Source: Rahnella sikkimica | GTDB lineage: Bacteria > Pseudomonadota > Gammaproteobacteria > Enterobacterales > Enterobacteriaceae | Assembly (NCBI RefSeq): GCF_002951615.1 | Contig: NZ_CP019064.1 | Location: 124,001 to 188,000, forward strand | Length of the DNA: 64,000 bases | Direction of reading: 5' to 3' | In this document: in pieces, positions 8,037-17,362 of the stretch | Layout: the number at the start of each line of letters is the position of its first letter | How positions within the stretch are numbered: position 1 is the first letter of the stretch | Translations under genes and position numbers: made by a program | The notes under the pieces: generated by a model | Told to the model about the DNA's origin: nothing | Databases searched by the model: none | What the model saw: the letters and a program-made list of their open reading frames with translations, nothing else

Positions 8037-11000
8037 TGAGCATCAGTCCGATTGCCGGCGATGCCGGCTACTACGCAAGTCAGGATAATTACTACGTACT
8101 CGGCAGCCTCGAGTCCCGCTGGCTGGGCAAGGGCGCTGAAAACCTGGGGCTGACCGGAGCGCTGCTGGACGCCGAGATGAACGCCATGAAGGACGGCGTA
8201 CTGCCCGATGGTTCGGTGCTGTCGCGCGTTGAAAACGGTAAAGAGACGCACCGTCCCGGCTATGACCTGACGTTTTCGGCGCCTAAAAGTGTGTCGATGA
8301 TGGCTCTCATCGGCGGCGACCGGCGGTTTATTGACGCGCACAACCGCGCGGTTGATACCGTGATGAAGGAGGTTGAAGCGCTGGCCAGCGCGCGTATTAC
8401 CGAAGGTGGTCAGACGCAGACCGTGCTGACCGGCAATATTGTTGCCGCGCTCTATAACCACGATACCTCCCGCGACTTAGACCCGCAGCTGCACACCCAC
8501 GCGCTGGTATTTAACGCCACCGAAGCCGACGGGAAATGGCGGGCACTGGCCAGCGACACCAAAATGAAAACCGGCTTTTCCGAGACGATGTATGCCAATC
8601 AGGTAGCCCTGGGAAACATCTACCGTCACGCCCTGCGTCAGGATATCGAAAGCATGGGTTTTGACACCGTTAATACGGGTAAAAACGGGCTGTGGGAGAT
8701 TAAGGATGTACCGGTTGAGCCGTTCTCACAGCGCAGCCAGGCCATTAACGCGGTCGCCGGTGACGATGCTTCTTTAAAGTCCCGTGATATCGCCGCGCTC
8801 GATACCCGGAAGGCCAAAGTGGCCTCCGACCCGCTGGTACTGGTGGCGGAATGGAATCAAAGGCTGAAAGAAACCGGCTTTAACCTGCCGGACTTTGTCG
8901 GGCGGGCGAAAGCGCGCGAGCTCCGCGGGCCGGAGACCCCTGAACCTGCAGCAAGTGCGGTGGACATGGCCGGCGCCATCAGCAGTGCCATTTCTACGCT
9001 CAGTGAAAACAAGGTGCAGTTTACCTACTCTGAACTGCTGGCTAAAACCGCTTCGCAGTTGCCCGCTGAACCCGGTCTTTTTGCACTGGTGCGTGAGGGC
9101 ATAGATACCGCCATTGAACAGCAGCGTCTCATTCCGCTGGATAAGGAGAAGGGCATTTTCACCTCTGATGTCCATCTGCTGAACGAACTGAGTGTGCATC
9201 AGCTGGCGAAAACCGCGATGCAGGAAAATCGCGTATTGTCTTTCCCGGACCGCGCCGTTGAGCGTCCGCGAGCCTACGGCGACGCTTACTCTGTTTTATC
9301 TCAGGACAATGCGCCGGTGGCTATTCTCTCTGGGCGCGGCGGTGCAGCGCAGCTACGTGAGCGCATTGCTGATGCGGCCATCATGGCGGGTGAGAAAGGG
9401 CGCGATATCACCATCATTGCCGCGGATAACCGCGGCCGGGACTACCTGTCACAGGAGCCGCTGCTGACCGGCAAAGTGATGTCCCGCAGCGCGCTGATGG
9501 CAGACCTGACGCTGTCCCCGCAAAGCACACTGGTTATCGCTCAGGCGGAAAAACTCTCCCTGAAAGAAACGCTGCTGATACTGGAAAAAGGTCAGGCACA
9601 GGGAGTGCAGATGCTGTTTATTGACTCGGAAAACCGCACCGGCACCGGCAATGCGCTGTCGGTGCTCAAAGACGCTGGTGTGCCGCAGTACAAGTTCTAT
9701 GACAGTCAGAAAATCCCCACCACTGTGGTGAGCGAAGGCGATAAACGCCTGCGGTATGGCCGTCTGGCTCAGGACTATGCTGCCCTCAAAGCCGAAGGTC
9801 GGCCGGTGGTGGCACAGGCCAGCGGTCCGCGCGAACAGGTGTTGCTCAATACGGCTATCCGGACAGAACTGCAGGCGACGGGTCAGTTGGGTAAAGACGA
9901 GCGACAACTTTCTGTTATTCAGCCGGTGTGGCTGGATGGCAAAACCCGCAATCAGCGCGACAGCTACCGCGCGGGTATGGTGATGGAGCAGTGGGACAGG
10001 GAAACGAAAACGATGTCCCGTTACAGCATTGACCGCGTCACCGACAGCACCAACACCCTGCGCCTGATTTCAGAAACCGGCGAGGTGCGTGTGGAGAAAA
10101 TCAGCGGACTCGACAGCAGCTGGAGTGCCTACACGAGTAAAACGATTCCGGTCGCCGTTGGCGAACCGCTGATGGCCGTCGGCCGCGAGCTGGAAGGCAA
10201 AATTAAATCGCGGGATGGTCTGATAGTCAGCGGTTTTGTGGACGGCGGGGTCGTAGTCAGTAAAGGGGATACATCGCTGGTTCTGGACACCACACAAGCC
10301 CTGAAACTGGCCTCTCCGCTGGTGGAGGGGCTGGGCGTGAGCGTGGGCGACAACCAGACCGTGCTGGTCGCCGCCGGTCTTCGCGATATGAACGGCGCCG
10401 CACTCAACCAGGTTGCCCGCAGCGGAAATAAGGCCACGCTGTACACTGCGCTGCCGCAGGACAGGGCGGCGAAGCGGCTGACCAGCAATCCCAACTTCAG
10501 GGTGGCCAGCGAACAGGTGAAAGGGGTAGCCGGTGAGCTAAACCTCGATGCTGCCATGCAGAAAAATCGCGACGCGCTGCGCACGCCGGTGGCGCAGTCG
10601 GTCGCGCTGGGTCTGAGCCGGGCGCAGTCAAACAGTATTGCTTTCAGCAAGGCGAACCTGATTTCCGCCTCGCTTGGCTGGTCGCCGGACGTCACGGTGT
10701 CTCAGGTCGACGCTGAAGTCGACCGCCAAGTTAAAAACGGTGACCTGATCAGTCTGTCACCGGTCGCTGGAGCCGGCAGCGGGCTTCTTGTGCCGCGCGT
10801 CACCTATGAGATGGAGAAATCCATCATCCGCACCGTCGCGGAGGGCAAAAATGCCGTCGCGCCGCTGATGGAAAGGGTGCCGGACAAATATCTCGCCGAG
10901 CTGACCGGCGGTCAGCAGGCTGCCACCAAGCTCATTCTCGAAAGGCCAGACCGATTTGTGGCCATTCAGGGCTACGCCGGAACAGGGAAAACTACGCAGT

Positions 11001-13201
11001 TTAAAGCCGTGATGGCGGCGCTCGACAGCCTGCCAGAAAATCAGCGGCCGCAGGTTATCGGCCTGGCTCCGACCCATCGCGCCGTCCATGAAATGCAGTC
11101 CGTCGGCGTACGTGCGCAGACGCTGTCATCGTTTCTGAGCGAGGAGCGTCAGAAAGCCATGGCCGGTGAAAAGACCGGTTACGGCAACACGTTGTTCCTG
11201 GTCGATGAGTCCTCAATGGTGGGCAACCGCGACATGGCGGAACTTTACCAGCGCGTGGCGGCCACCGGCGGCCGGGCCATCAGCAGCGGTGACGTTGCGC
11301 AGCTGCAGTCCATCGAACCCGGACAACCGTTCCGGTTAGTGCAGCAACGCAGTGCCATCGACACCGTCGTGATGCAGGACATTGTGCGTCAGACACCTGA
11401 GCTGCGGCCAGCTATCTACAGCATGATTGAAGGCAATCCACGTGAGGCGCTGGAGAAGGTGGAGGCCGTCACGCCAGCGCAGATATTCCGTAAAATGGAC
11501 GCCTGGGCGCCGTCGTTTTCAGTGATGGAAATTAAGTCAGCAAAAGAAGATGAAAAAGAAGCGGCAGTTCAGGGGGATGACCCTGCCGACGTCATTGACG
11601 CCATCACCCGTGACTTTGCCGGACGTACGCCACAAACGCAGGCGCAAACGCTGGTGGTTGCCCACCTGAACGCCGACAGGCACGCCATCAACAGTCGTAT
11701 TCATGACGCGCTGCATAAAAACGGTGAGTTGGGGAAAAGTGAACTGACCCTGACCGTGCTGGAGCCTGCGCGCGTACCGGACAAGGCGCTGCGCAGCGCG
11801 ACGGGTTTTATTGACCATATCGGGCACGTTGCTGTGATGGATAACCGGCATATGACGGTGAGTAGCGTGGACACTGCACAGGGACTGATGACCCTGACTG
11901 ACGATACCGGCAAACCGACGGTCATATCAAACTTCGAAAATAGCACGCAGGACATCTCACTGTACGCCCCCCGCGAGATTACCGTCAGTACTGGCGACCG
12001 CATGCGCTTCACCCGCAGCGATAACGAACGGGGCTACGTGGCCAACAGTCAGTGGCAGGTGAGCAGGCTGGAAAATAGCGGGCGCATTACGCTGAGTAAC
12101 GGCGAACAGGAAAAGATGCTGGAGCCGGGCCGGTTGCCGGAAGACGGGCACATTGACCTGGCGTATGCGGTGACGGCGCACGGGGCGCAGGGTGCCAGCG
12201 AGCGGTATGTCATTACCCTTGAAGGGACTAAAGGTGGCCGTAAAAGGATGGCCACCCGCGAGGCCGGGTACGTGACACTGTCGCGTGCCAAAGAGCACGT
12301 TCAGGTTTACACCGATGACCGTGAAGGCTGGCTGAAGCAGCTCGACCGGCAGTCAGCACGCCATTCGGCGCACGACCTGCTGCACCACGATACCGACCGC
12401 GCAGCCCTGGTGGCCGAGAAGTTGCTGTCCACCGCCACTCCGCTGCAGGACACGCCGCTTGGCCGGAAACTGCTGCAAACCCGCGGCCTGGATGCGGGTG
12501 AATCCATGGCGAAGTTTATCGCCCCCGGAAAGAAATACCCGCAACCCCATATCGCGCTGCCCGTCTGGGACAGTAACGGCCGGCGCGCCGGCGTTTATCT
12601 CGATGAGTTGCGTTTTATGCCACAGGGCGGCGGCGCCTGGCTGAGCAATGAACCCCGCATCATGGGCAGTGAAGACGCGCGCTTTGCCGGCCTACAGGCC
12701 AGCCGCAACGGCGATACCCACGTGGCCGGCAGCATTCAGGAAGGGCAGGTGTTAGCCCATCAATACCCGGACAGCGGCGTTCTAGTCCGGCTTAGCGGAG
12801 AGGGCATGCCGCACAACCTTCCCCGGGTCACGGGCACAACGCTGGCTACGGATGCGGAAACCCTGCGTCAGGCACTGCCGTCTGACGGTGAACCCCTGCC
12901 GTTTATCCCGATGCATGACGAGAAGCAACAGGCTGCGCTTGAGAAAGCGCTGCATGCCGCCGCTGCGCTGCCCGAAGACGAGAAACTGCGTCTTGCCGCG
13001 GAAGCCGCGCGCGCCGGACTGGCGAAATCAGGACCTGAACCGGATGAGAAAACCCTGTCTGAAGCAGCAGGGAAGCGGACAGATCTGCCGGATCTGACTG
13101 CGGATCCTGCTGTTATGCAGATCGCGGCGAAGGAGCGGGCGGCAACCCGGTTGCAGCAAATGGAACGGGACATCGTCATCGAGAAGACGTTTGGCGAATA
13201 A
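8033..13201 (+). CDS. traI: TraI, bifunctional conjugative relaxase/helicase
   Basis: 1722 aa (F TraI is 1756). The N-terminal TrwC-type relaxase has paired tyrosines at residues 13/14 and 20/21 (AGYYASQDNYYVLGS) and the metal-binding histidines near residues 142-156 (NHDTSRDLDPQLHTH). A degenerate RecD-like region follows. The active helicase domain has a Walker A motif GYAGTGKTT near residue 980, LVDESSMVG near 1060, and a late motif TAHGAQGASERYV near 1380. The C-terminal tail is Ala/Glu-rich. TraI nicks oriT, stays bound to the 5' end and unwinds the strand for transfer. All key residues look intact. traX and finO, which follow traI in F, are absent. Confidence 0.97.
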   Translation: MMSISPIAGDAGYYASQDNYYVLGSLESRWLGKGAENLGLTGALLDAEMNAMKDGVLPDGSVLSRVENGKETHRPGYDLTFSAPKSVSMMALIGGDRRFIDAHNRAVDTVMKEVEALASARITEGGQTQTVLTGNIVAALYNHDTSRDLDPQLHTHALVFNATEADGKWRALASDTKMKTGFSETMYANQVALGNIYRHALRQDIESMGFDTVNTGKNGLWEIKDVPVEPFSQRSQAINAVAGDDASLKSRDIAALDTRKAKVASDPLVLVAEWNQRLKETGFNLPDFVGRAKARELRGPETPEPAASAVDMAGAISSAISTLSENKVQFTYSELLAKTASQLPAEPGLFALVREGIDTAIEQQRLIPLDKEKGIFTSDVHLLNELSVHQLAKTAMQENRVLSFPDRAVERPRAYGDAYSVLSQDNAPVAILSGRGGAAQLRERIADAAIMAGEKGRDITIIAADNRGRDYLSQEPLLTGKVMSRSALMADLTLSPQSTLVIAQAEKLSLKETLLILEKGQAQGVQMLFIDSENRTGTGNALSVLKDAGVPQYKFYDSQKIPTTVVSEGDKRLRYGRLAQDYAALKAEGRPVVAQASGPREQVLLNTAIRTELQATGQLGKDERQLSVIQPVWLDGKTRNQRDSYRAGMVMEQWDRETKTMSRYSIDRVTDSTNTLRLISETGEVRVEKISGLDSSWSAYTSKTIPVAVGEPLMAVGRELEGKIKSRDGLIVSGFVDGGVVVSKGDTSLVLDTTQALKLASPLVEGLGVSVGDNQTVLVAAGLRDMNGAALNQVARSGNKATLYTALPQDRAAKRLTSNPNFRVASEQVKGVAGELNLDAAMQKNRDALRTPVAQSVALGLSRAQSNSIAFSKANLISASLGWSPDVTVSQVDAEVDRQVKNGDLISLSPVAGAGSGLLVPRVTYEMEKSIIRTVAEGKNAVAPLMERVPDKYLAELTGGQQAATKLILERPDRFVAIQGYAGTGKTTQFKAVMAALDSLPENQRPQVIGLAPTHRAVHEMQSVGVRAQTLSSFLSEERQKAMAGEKTGYGNTLFLVDESSMVGNRDMAELYQRVAATGGRAISSGDVAQLQSIEPGQPFRLVQQRSAIDTVVMQDIVRQTPELRPAIYSMIEGNPREALEKVEAVTPAQIFRKMDAWAPSFSVMEIKSAKEDEKEAAVQGDDPADVIDAITRDFAGRTPQTQAQTLVVAHLNADRHAINSRIHDALHKNGELGKSELTLTVLEPARVPDKALRSATGFIDHIGHVAVMDNRHMTVSSVDTAQGLMTLTDDTGKPTVISNFENSTQDISLYAPREITVSTGDRMRFTRSDNERGYVANSQWQVSRLENSGRITLSNGEQEKMLEPGRLPEDGHIDLAYAVTAHGAQGASERYVITLEGTKGGRKRMATREAGYVTLSRAKEHVQVYTDDREGWLKQLDRQSARHSAHDLLHHDTDRAALVAEKLLSTATPLQDTPLGRKLLQTRGLDAGESMAKFIAPGKKYPQPHIALPVWDSNGRRAGVYLDELRFMPQGGGAWLSNEPRIMGSEDARFAGLQASRNGDTHVAGSIQEGQVLAHQYPDSGVLVRLSGEGMPHNLPRVTGTTLATDAETLRQALPSDGEPLPFIPMHDEKQQAALEKALHAAAALPEDEKLRLAAEAARAGLAKSGPEPDEKTLSEAAGKRTDLPDLTADPAVMQIAAKERAATRLQQMERDIVIEKTFGE

Positions 13202-13213
13202 AGGAGATAGGCA

Positions 13214-13417
13214 ATGACCAAGATGGATTTTTTACTGCGCCTGAGGCGCTGTTCAAAGCTGGACACGCTGGAGCTGGTGGTCAGTCACCAGCGGGAACGC
13301 ATGTCCCGGGAGTGGATGAATGAGTTTGAGCTGGCCGCCGATCACCGGCGCGCAGAAATCATCGTGGGCAAGTTGTTTGACCGTGTACCTAAAGCCGTCT
13401 GGCAGCAGGTTGCATGA
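13214..13417 (+). CDS. Hha/YmoA-family nucleoid-associated regulator
   Basis: 67 aa, the standard Hha length. The opening MTKMDFLLRLRRCSKLDTLE and the closing AADHRRAE...KLFDRVPKAVWQQV match the Hha/YmoA pattern (MTKxDYLxRLRxCxxxxTLE, AADHRxAELxxxKLYDKxPxxVW). These proteins bind H-NS and sharpen silencing of horizontally acquired AT-rich DNA; plasmid-borne copies can adjust expression of transfer and accessory genes. AAAGGAG lies 8 bp upstream of the ATG. It sits 12 bp after traI in the place of traX/finO, and its stop overlaps the start of a short open frame before repA. Confidence 0.88.
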   Translation: MTKMDFLLRLRRCSKLDTLELVVSHQRERMSREWMNEFELAADHRRAEIIVGKLFDRVPKAVWQQVA

Positions 13418-13461
13418 AGCCAATGGGGTCAGCAGCACTTCATATGCGTGCCCAGGCGTGA
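13414..13461 (+). CDS. Possible 15-residue leader peptide ahead of repA
   Basis: ATGA overlap: the ATG at 13414 shares bases with the stop of the Hha-like gene. It would encode MKPMGSAALHMRAQA, ending at 13459-13461, 53 bp before repA. In classical IncFII replicons a short leader peptide (tap) is translated ahead of repA to couple its expression, and an antisense RNA (copA) controls that step. The peptide is not similar to tap, and no classical copA-type hairpin could be identified in this short gap. Position and overlap are the only support. Confidence 0.35.
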   Translation: MKPMGSAALHMRAQA

Positions 13462-13514
13462 AGCTGGTCACAGCAGGATAAAGGAATTCAATCGCAAGGG
13501 ATTGTGGGGAAAAT

Positions 13515-14618
13515 ATGAGTAATACAGTGCAGATTATATCGGATAGCAGTACGCCGGTATTCACGGAAGACGCGCCGGTCAGCAATAAGCGCGGGGAATC
13601 TAACAGACGTCGCAAGGGGCATTCCAAAATTCACCGCCGCTATACGCCTAAACTTTGTTGTGCCGTGCCGCGGGGAACCGCGTCGAAAGTGGCTGCCCGC
13701 GTGCAGAATCACGACTGGCACCGCAATCTGGATCTTATCGCTCTCAGGCGCAAAGGTTATGTTCCCTACACGAAACGTAACACCCCAGACTTTGTCCCAA
13801 AGCCTATGCGTATCAGGGCCAGGGAAGAAATCAGACAGACACTGACGGTGCTTTCGATGGCAATGGCTGCGTATTGTGACTACAACCCCGACAGTGATTA
13901 CAACTTCGAGATCATGATGCCGTTCGAGCAGATTGCTGCAGCAACCGGAATGCTTCATGTCTACGAGAATGGTCGTAAAGCCTACGACAGTCCCCGGGAA
14001 GCGCTGTCAGTCATGGAGCAGATGGGCTACGTCATTGTGGATCACGATAAGGATCCGGATGCGGGCCAGAACAAACCGATGCGTATCTGGCTGGCCGATA
14101 AATTTTTCACGTCACGCGGAATAACTGGCGAAGAAATTCGTGAATGGCTCGGAAAATTTAAACTGTGGGCCCTTAAAAAAGGGCTGACAGAGAGTCTGCG
14201 AAAGAAATATGAGCACCATTTATTGCGACTCGAAGCTTTCGGGCTGAACCTGAAGAGGAAGCATTCCTTACGCAACCGGCTAAAACAAATCAAGCGGTGG
14301 GTCGTCAGTCCCGATCTCGAAGCGATTAAGGCGTCCTCAGTGGCAACGCTGGAAGGGAAGCTGGATGAGCTGGTGACTCAAGACAATATGCGTATTGATC
14401 ATTTGCTTGACGATAAAGACGTTCAGCAGCGGGCGCTGAGCAGAAAACGCAAACAGCAACATCCGTATTACAGAGCCTGGGTCCTGTGGTCAAACAGCGT
14501 CATGCCGCATGAGGCCATGACTCTTGAAGCCGCATTCAGGCATGCGCACCCGGGGCTGGTGAGTACTGACCCGGAAACATATTACCGGTTATTGCTCGAG
14601 CACGCGGATTATCGCTGA
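13515..14618 (+). CDS. repA: RepA, IncFII (RepFIIA)-type replication initiator
   Basis: 367 aa. The protein has the basic N-terminus and the body of RepFIIA-family initiators: RRKGHSKIHRRYTPKLCCAV near residue 36, PKPMRIRAREEIRQTL near 95, and a C-terminus HPGLVSTDPETYYRLLLEHA. It binds the nearby origin and starts unidirectional replication. TGGGGA is properly spaced before the ATG. It lies only 300 bp from traI, so the replicon is joined directly to the transfer operon, without the leading genes common in R1/R100. No truncation is seen. Confidence 0.93.
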   Translation: MSNTVQIISDSSTPVFTEDAPVSNKRGESNRRRKGHSKIHRRYTPKLCCAVPRGTASKVAARVQNHDWHRNLDLIALRRKGYVPYTKRNTPDFVPKPMRIRAREEIRQTLTVLSMAMAAYCDYNPDSDYNFEIMMPFEQIAAATGMLHVYENGRKAYDSPREALSVMEQMGYVIVDHDKDPDAGQNKPMRIWLADKFFTSRGITGEEIREWLGKFKLWALKKGLTESLRKKYEHHLLRLEAFGLNLKRKHSLRNRLKQIKRWVVSPDLEAIKASSVATLEGKLDELVTQDNMRIDHLLDDKDVQQRALSRKRKQQHPYYRAWVLWSNSVMPHEAMTLEAAFRHAHPGLVSTDPETYYRLLLEHADYR

Positions 14619-14983
14619 CTCCCCGATTTACCTACTTCTCCTGACTACCATGCGCCGGCATGGGATGCCCTCACGCCCCGATATCTCGTAATTCCTCAAA
14701 TTTATCGCATTTCATCTCCTGACGTCGTTTTTCTTCTAAGATTTTAGAAATTTTGTCCCAGAGGCATCGTTTTTTCTGTTTGTCTTCGGCGGACATCTAC
14801 CAAAGATGAAGTTAATTTCGTCGTCAGTAAGACTTCTGTCATTAACTTCGAACGTAATTTCTGAACAAAAGAAGCCCTTTAAAAAGGGAGTGTTTTCAGT
14901 GCGGTATTGGGAACCGCACTTCAAAACAAAATGATTTCCACCCTTCACTTCGTTACGGGTAGTGAATCTGCAGCGCAATCGTT
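14619..14983. other. Gene-free stretch downstream of repA, probable oriR region
   Basis: No convincing gene. IncFII origins lie just downstream of repA, so this is the expected place. No perfect DnaA box (TTATCCACA) was found. A strong hairpin lies at 14898-14920 (AGTGCGGT, 7-base loop, ACCGCACT). An 80-codon open frame on the minus strand (14736-14978) has no recognised similarity and no good ribosome-binding site. Confidence 0.4.
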
Positions 14984-15025
14984 ATATAAGGCAATATTGA
15001 CAATATAAGGCTTGTAACCTTATAT
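14984..15025 (+). promoter_or_regulatory. Probable operator of the toxin-antitoxin operon
   Basis: ATATAAGGC occurs at 14984-14992 and again at 15003-15011, and the inverted arm CCTTATAT lies at 15018-15025. The last two form an inverted repeat with a 7-base spacer. It sits 38 bp before the toxin start, where toxin-antitoxin complexes usually autoregulate. The repeats are seen; their function is inferred. Confidence 0.5.
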
Positions 15026-15062
15026 TTGTCTTAAGTTGATGCTGCAGTTTCAAAGGAATGAC

Positions 15063-15329
15063 ATGGCCAGAGTCGAATGGACAAAGCATGCTCTTAAACA
15101 ACTGAAGAGCATCCCGGGAAACTACCGGAAAGCAATCAGTGAAAAGATATCTATGCTGCAACGATACCCTGCCTTAGTCGCCAACCTGGATATTAAAAAA
15201 ATGGCAGGTGGGGAAGGGGAGTTCAGGATGCGTGTCGGAGACTACCGGGTCATTTACAGAATCGAAAACGGTGAGCCGGTTGTGATTACCATTCAGCGTA
15301 TCGCAAGAAGAACATCGACAACTTACTGA
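15063..15329 (+). CDS. RelE/ParE/HigB-superfamily toxin
   Basis: 88 aa from the ATG at 15063, preceded by AAAGGA; the upstream in-frame ATG at 15036 has no such site. The sequence begins MARVEWTKHALKQLKSIP and ends YRVIYRIENGEPVVITIQRI, with ARRTSTTY at the C-terminus. This is the compact alpha-helix plus beta-sheet pattern of RelE-type toxins, many of which are ribosome-dependent mRNA interferases; ParE-type members target gyrase. The RMRVGDYRVIY motif is typical. The toxin gene precedes the antitoxin gene, the order seen in higBA-like pairs. It probably stabilises the plasmid. Confidence 0.85.
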   Translation: MARVEWTKHALKQLKSIPGNYRKAISEKISMLQRYPALVANLDIKKMAGGEGEFRMRVGDYRVIYRIENGEPVVITIQRIARRTSTTY

Positions 15330-15367
15330 GCTCATGGCTTTAGACGTAATCCAGACGGGAGTTTTCA

Positions 15368-15742
15368 ATGAACCACATTCAATTTATCACTGATGAGCAT
15401 GGTGTAAAGCAGGCTGCTGTCATTCCGATGGAGCTGTTTGAGCGTCTGATGCAACAAGCCGATCTCGATGAGCTTTATGAAGACATCAGCGTTACTCCGG
15501 GTAAGCATGATGATGTGCAGATCCCAAATGAAATTGTAGAAATCATGGTGAGTAAAGATGTCACCATCCAGGCGGCGTGGCGTATTTACCGTGGACTGAC
15601 CCAAAAAGACGTTGCCGAAAAACTGGGGATTAAACAGGCCGCAGTATCTCAGTTCGAGAAGTCCGAGAACCCACGAAAAGACAAAATTGAGCGTTTGGCC
15701 CAGTTGTACGAATGCAAAGTGGAACAACTGACCATGGACTGA
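15368..15742 (+). CDS. XRE-family antitoxin
   Basis: 124 aa. The N-terminal ~50 residues (MNHIQFITDEHGVKQAAVIP) look like the Phd-like or prevent-host-death-style extension seen in several RelE partners. The C-terminal half is a helix-turn-helix of the Cro/C1 type (TQKDVAEKLGIKQAAVSQFE, residues ~77-96). It should neutralise the preceding toxin and repress the operon through the ATATAAGG-type repeats upstream. GGGAG lies 8 bp before the ATG. The two genes are 38 bp apart on one strand. Confidence 0.85.
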   Translation: MNHIQFITDEHGVKQAAVIPMELFERLMQQADLDELYEDISVTPGKHDDVQIPNEIVEIMVSKDVTIQAAWRIYRGLTQKDVAEKLGIKQAAVSQFEKSENPRKDKIERLAQLYECKVEQLTMD

Positions 15743-16332
15743 TGCACATCAGTCCTGCTCTTAACCCAATCACTAAATTAGTTACAACATTCACTTCGTT
15801 CTCTTTCACTACTGCGTGCAAATCTGAAACTCCCGAGCGCACCTGACCACCGCACCGTGCACAGATGCAGCCCCTGAGGGGAACCCGTCCGCCCTGAAAA
15901 GCCCCCCGGCCGAAGGCCGGGATCAGTGCCGCTTTAATAGACGAATGTTGTAACTACTGCATTGGTGTTGCTGTGAGAATTTCGGGAACACGCCCGTAAG
16001 CGCCCAGAGGGCGCCAACGCGGAGATATGCCACGGCTGCGGCTAAAGCCTTACCGTGACCACTCCGACGGCGCACAAAAGATATGGTGCTTGTTTAAGCG
16101 GGTTGGCTTAGCAGGGAAGGGGGAATTGGTGAGGCCATTCAGAACAAGGCGCCCCTCAGAATCAGTAAAATCTGAAACATTCTCTATCCCTTCATGCGCT
16201 AAAGCGCATAAAATAAAACTATAAGGTTTTATTTCGAGCAGGGTAATATCGCTCCTAAGTGGCATAATAATCCGTATCTCAAACATACAACTTTAATATG
16301 AGATTTCTCATTAAATCAAAAATGAAGGGAAC
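15743..16332. other. 590-bp stretch without a recognised gene
   Basis: Contains a GC-rich hairpin at 15905-15921 and a second one at 16000-16014 (GCGCCC-AGA-GGGCGC). A 78-codon minus-strand frame (16050-16286) begins without a ribosome-binding site and has no recognised similarity. Palindrome-rich DNA between replication and maintenance genes could hold a small RNA or incompatibility element, but none could be named. Confidence 0.4.
15896..15921 (-). terminator. Rho-independent terminator, minus strand
   Basis: Read on the minus strand, CCCGGCC-TTC-GGCCGGG is a perfect 7-bp stem, followed by GGGGCTTTTC. This is a standard terminator shape. No recognised minus-strand gene ends here, so it may end transcription of an unannotated RNA from the 16-kb side. 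Confidence 0.55.
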
Positions 16333-16680
16333 ATGGATGTGAAAAGTTCAAATCGCGATTTGGAAGAGTGTAGTACAGGCTTGGTTTTTGGCCTTTTATT
16401 ATTTTCATTTTGTTTAATTTTTCTTGGTGGATTTATTATTTACGCATTTGGTTCTAATGTTTTAGATGCAATTATCGGTGGTTATATATATGGAGGTGGG
16501 AACGCTAGGATGGGGATTCATTCCTCTAAACTAACCAGTGGGTTTGAGTTTTGGATTGCTTTATTTGTATCAATATCTATGTTGTTACTAGGTATGTTAT
16601 TTTTTACGGCAGCTTATTTTGGCATAGTAACTTCAATAGCTGAAGTCATTTTCAGAGTTAAAAAAATGATAACAAAATGA
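16333..16680 (+). CDS. Small membrane protein of unknown function
   Basis: 115 aa, preceded by AAGGGA with good spacing. Two long hydrophobic segments (about residues 16-42 and 73-102) flank a Gly-rich loop (IIGGYIYGGGNARMG). AT-rich relative to the tra genes. Not recognised. The two-helix layout and isolated, acquired-looking context fit an immunity-type or accessory membrane protein, but nothing in the sequence proves it. Confidence 0.6.
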   Translation: MDVKSSNRDLEECSTGLVFGLLLFSFCLIFLGGFIIYAFGSNVLDAIIGGYIYGGGNARMGIHSSKLTSGFEFWIALFVSISMLLLGMLFFTAAYFGIVTSIAEVIFRVKKMITK

Positions 16681-16879
16681 AGCTTTCGCTTTTTGGTTAG
16701 ATTGGGTTTCCCATTAGCGAAACCGATCAATTGGTCTTTCCGCGTAGACATACATTTACGCTTGCAGAACGGGTAAGCTAAGACCACTTAATCAGGCGGC
16801 AAATAATCTGAGATATCTGATAGTAGCACCGGCGGCTGATGGCCAATCGTCATAAACAATAATTAAGGAAGAAAACAAA

Positions 16880-17362
16880 GTGGCAGAAAGGGGATCTCAA
16901 ACACATGATATATTTATCTTGTTATTAATATGTTTATTGGTAGGTGGTGCCTCCGCACTGGGAATCTGGGCAGAACTCAATACGATACATAAAGCACACC
17001 TAACAGGGTGTTTTCCAGGAAATCCCTACGCCATCGGAAAAGCGGCAGCACATCCCCCCGTCTGCATTACCGAGGGAGCCTCTTTTACACATGAATTTGT
17101 CATGAGTTACATCCTGATAGCTATCCTATCGGCCGGGGCCCTTTTGGCACTGACGCTCCCCGTTTTGTGCATTTTTACGGAGCTCCTTACGGTTTTACTT
17201 AGCATCATCACCAGGCTGGCAAACCTTTTTTCTTGGGCAAGAGATATCACAGGGGGAAAAGACAAACACATGTCGCAAAAAAAATTGCCGTTGCCACCCC
17301 TGGAGCAGCAACGGCAATTACTTCGCAGGCGGTACAGGAAAAAAAGAAGAAAGTCATCGTAA
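16880..17362 (+). CDS. Membrane protein with basic C-terminal tail, unknown function
   Basis: 160 aa starting at GTG, with AAGGAAG 10 bp upstream. Hydrophobic segments near residues 10-30 and 73-115 flank a loop with two cysteines and a histidine/proline patch (TGCFPGNPYAIGKAAAHPPV). The last 30 residues are strongly basic (RQLLRRRYRKKRRKSS) and would lie in the cytoplasm. Not recognised. It follows the other small membrane gene by 200 bp on the same strand and may share its history. Confidence 0.6.
   Translation: MAERGSQTHDIFILLLICLLVGGASALGIWAELNTIHKAHLTGCFPGNPYAIGKAAAHPPVCITEGASFTHEFVMSYILIAILSAGALLALTLPVLCIFTELLTVLLSIITRLANLFSWARDITGGKDKHMSQKKLPLPPLEQQRQLLRRRYRKKRRKSS

Noticed and set aside
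14736..14978. 80-codon minus-strand frame after repA
   Set aside because: No ribosome-binding site or similarity; includes a strong hairpin and sits in the expected origin region.
16050..16286. 78-codon minus-strand open frame
   Set aside because: No ribosome-binding site, no recognised similarity, in palindrome-rich DNA.
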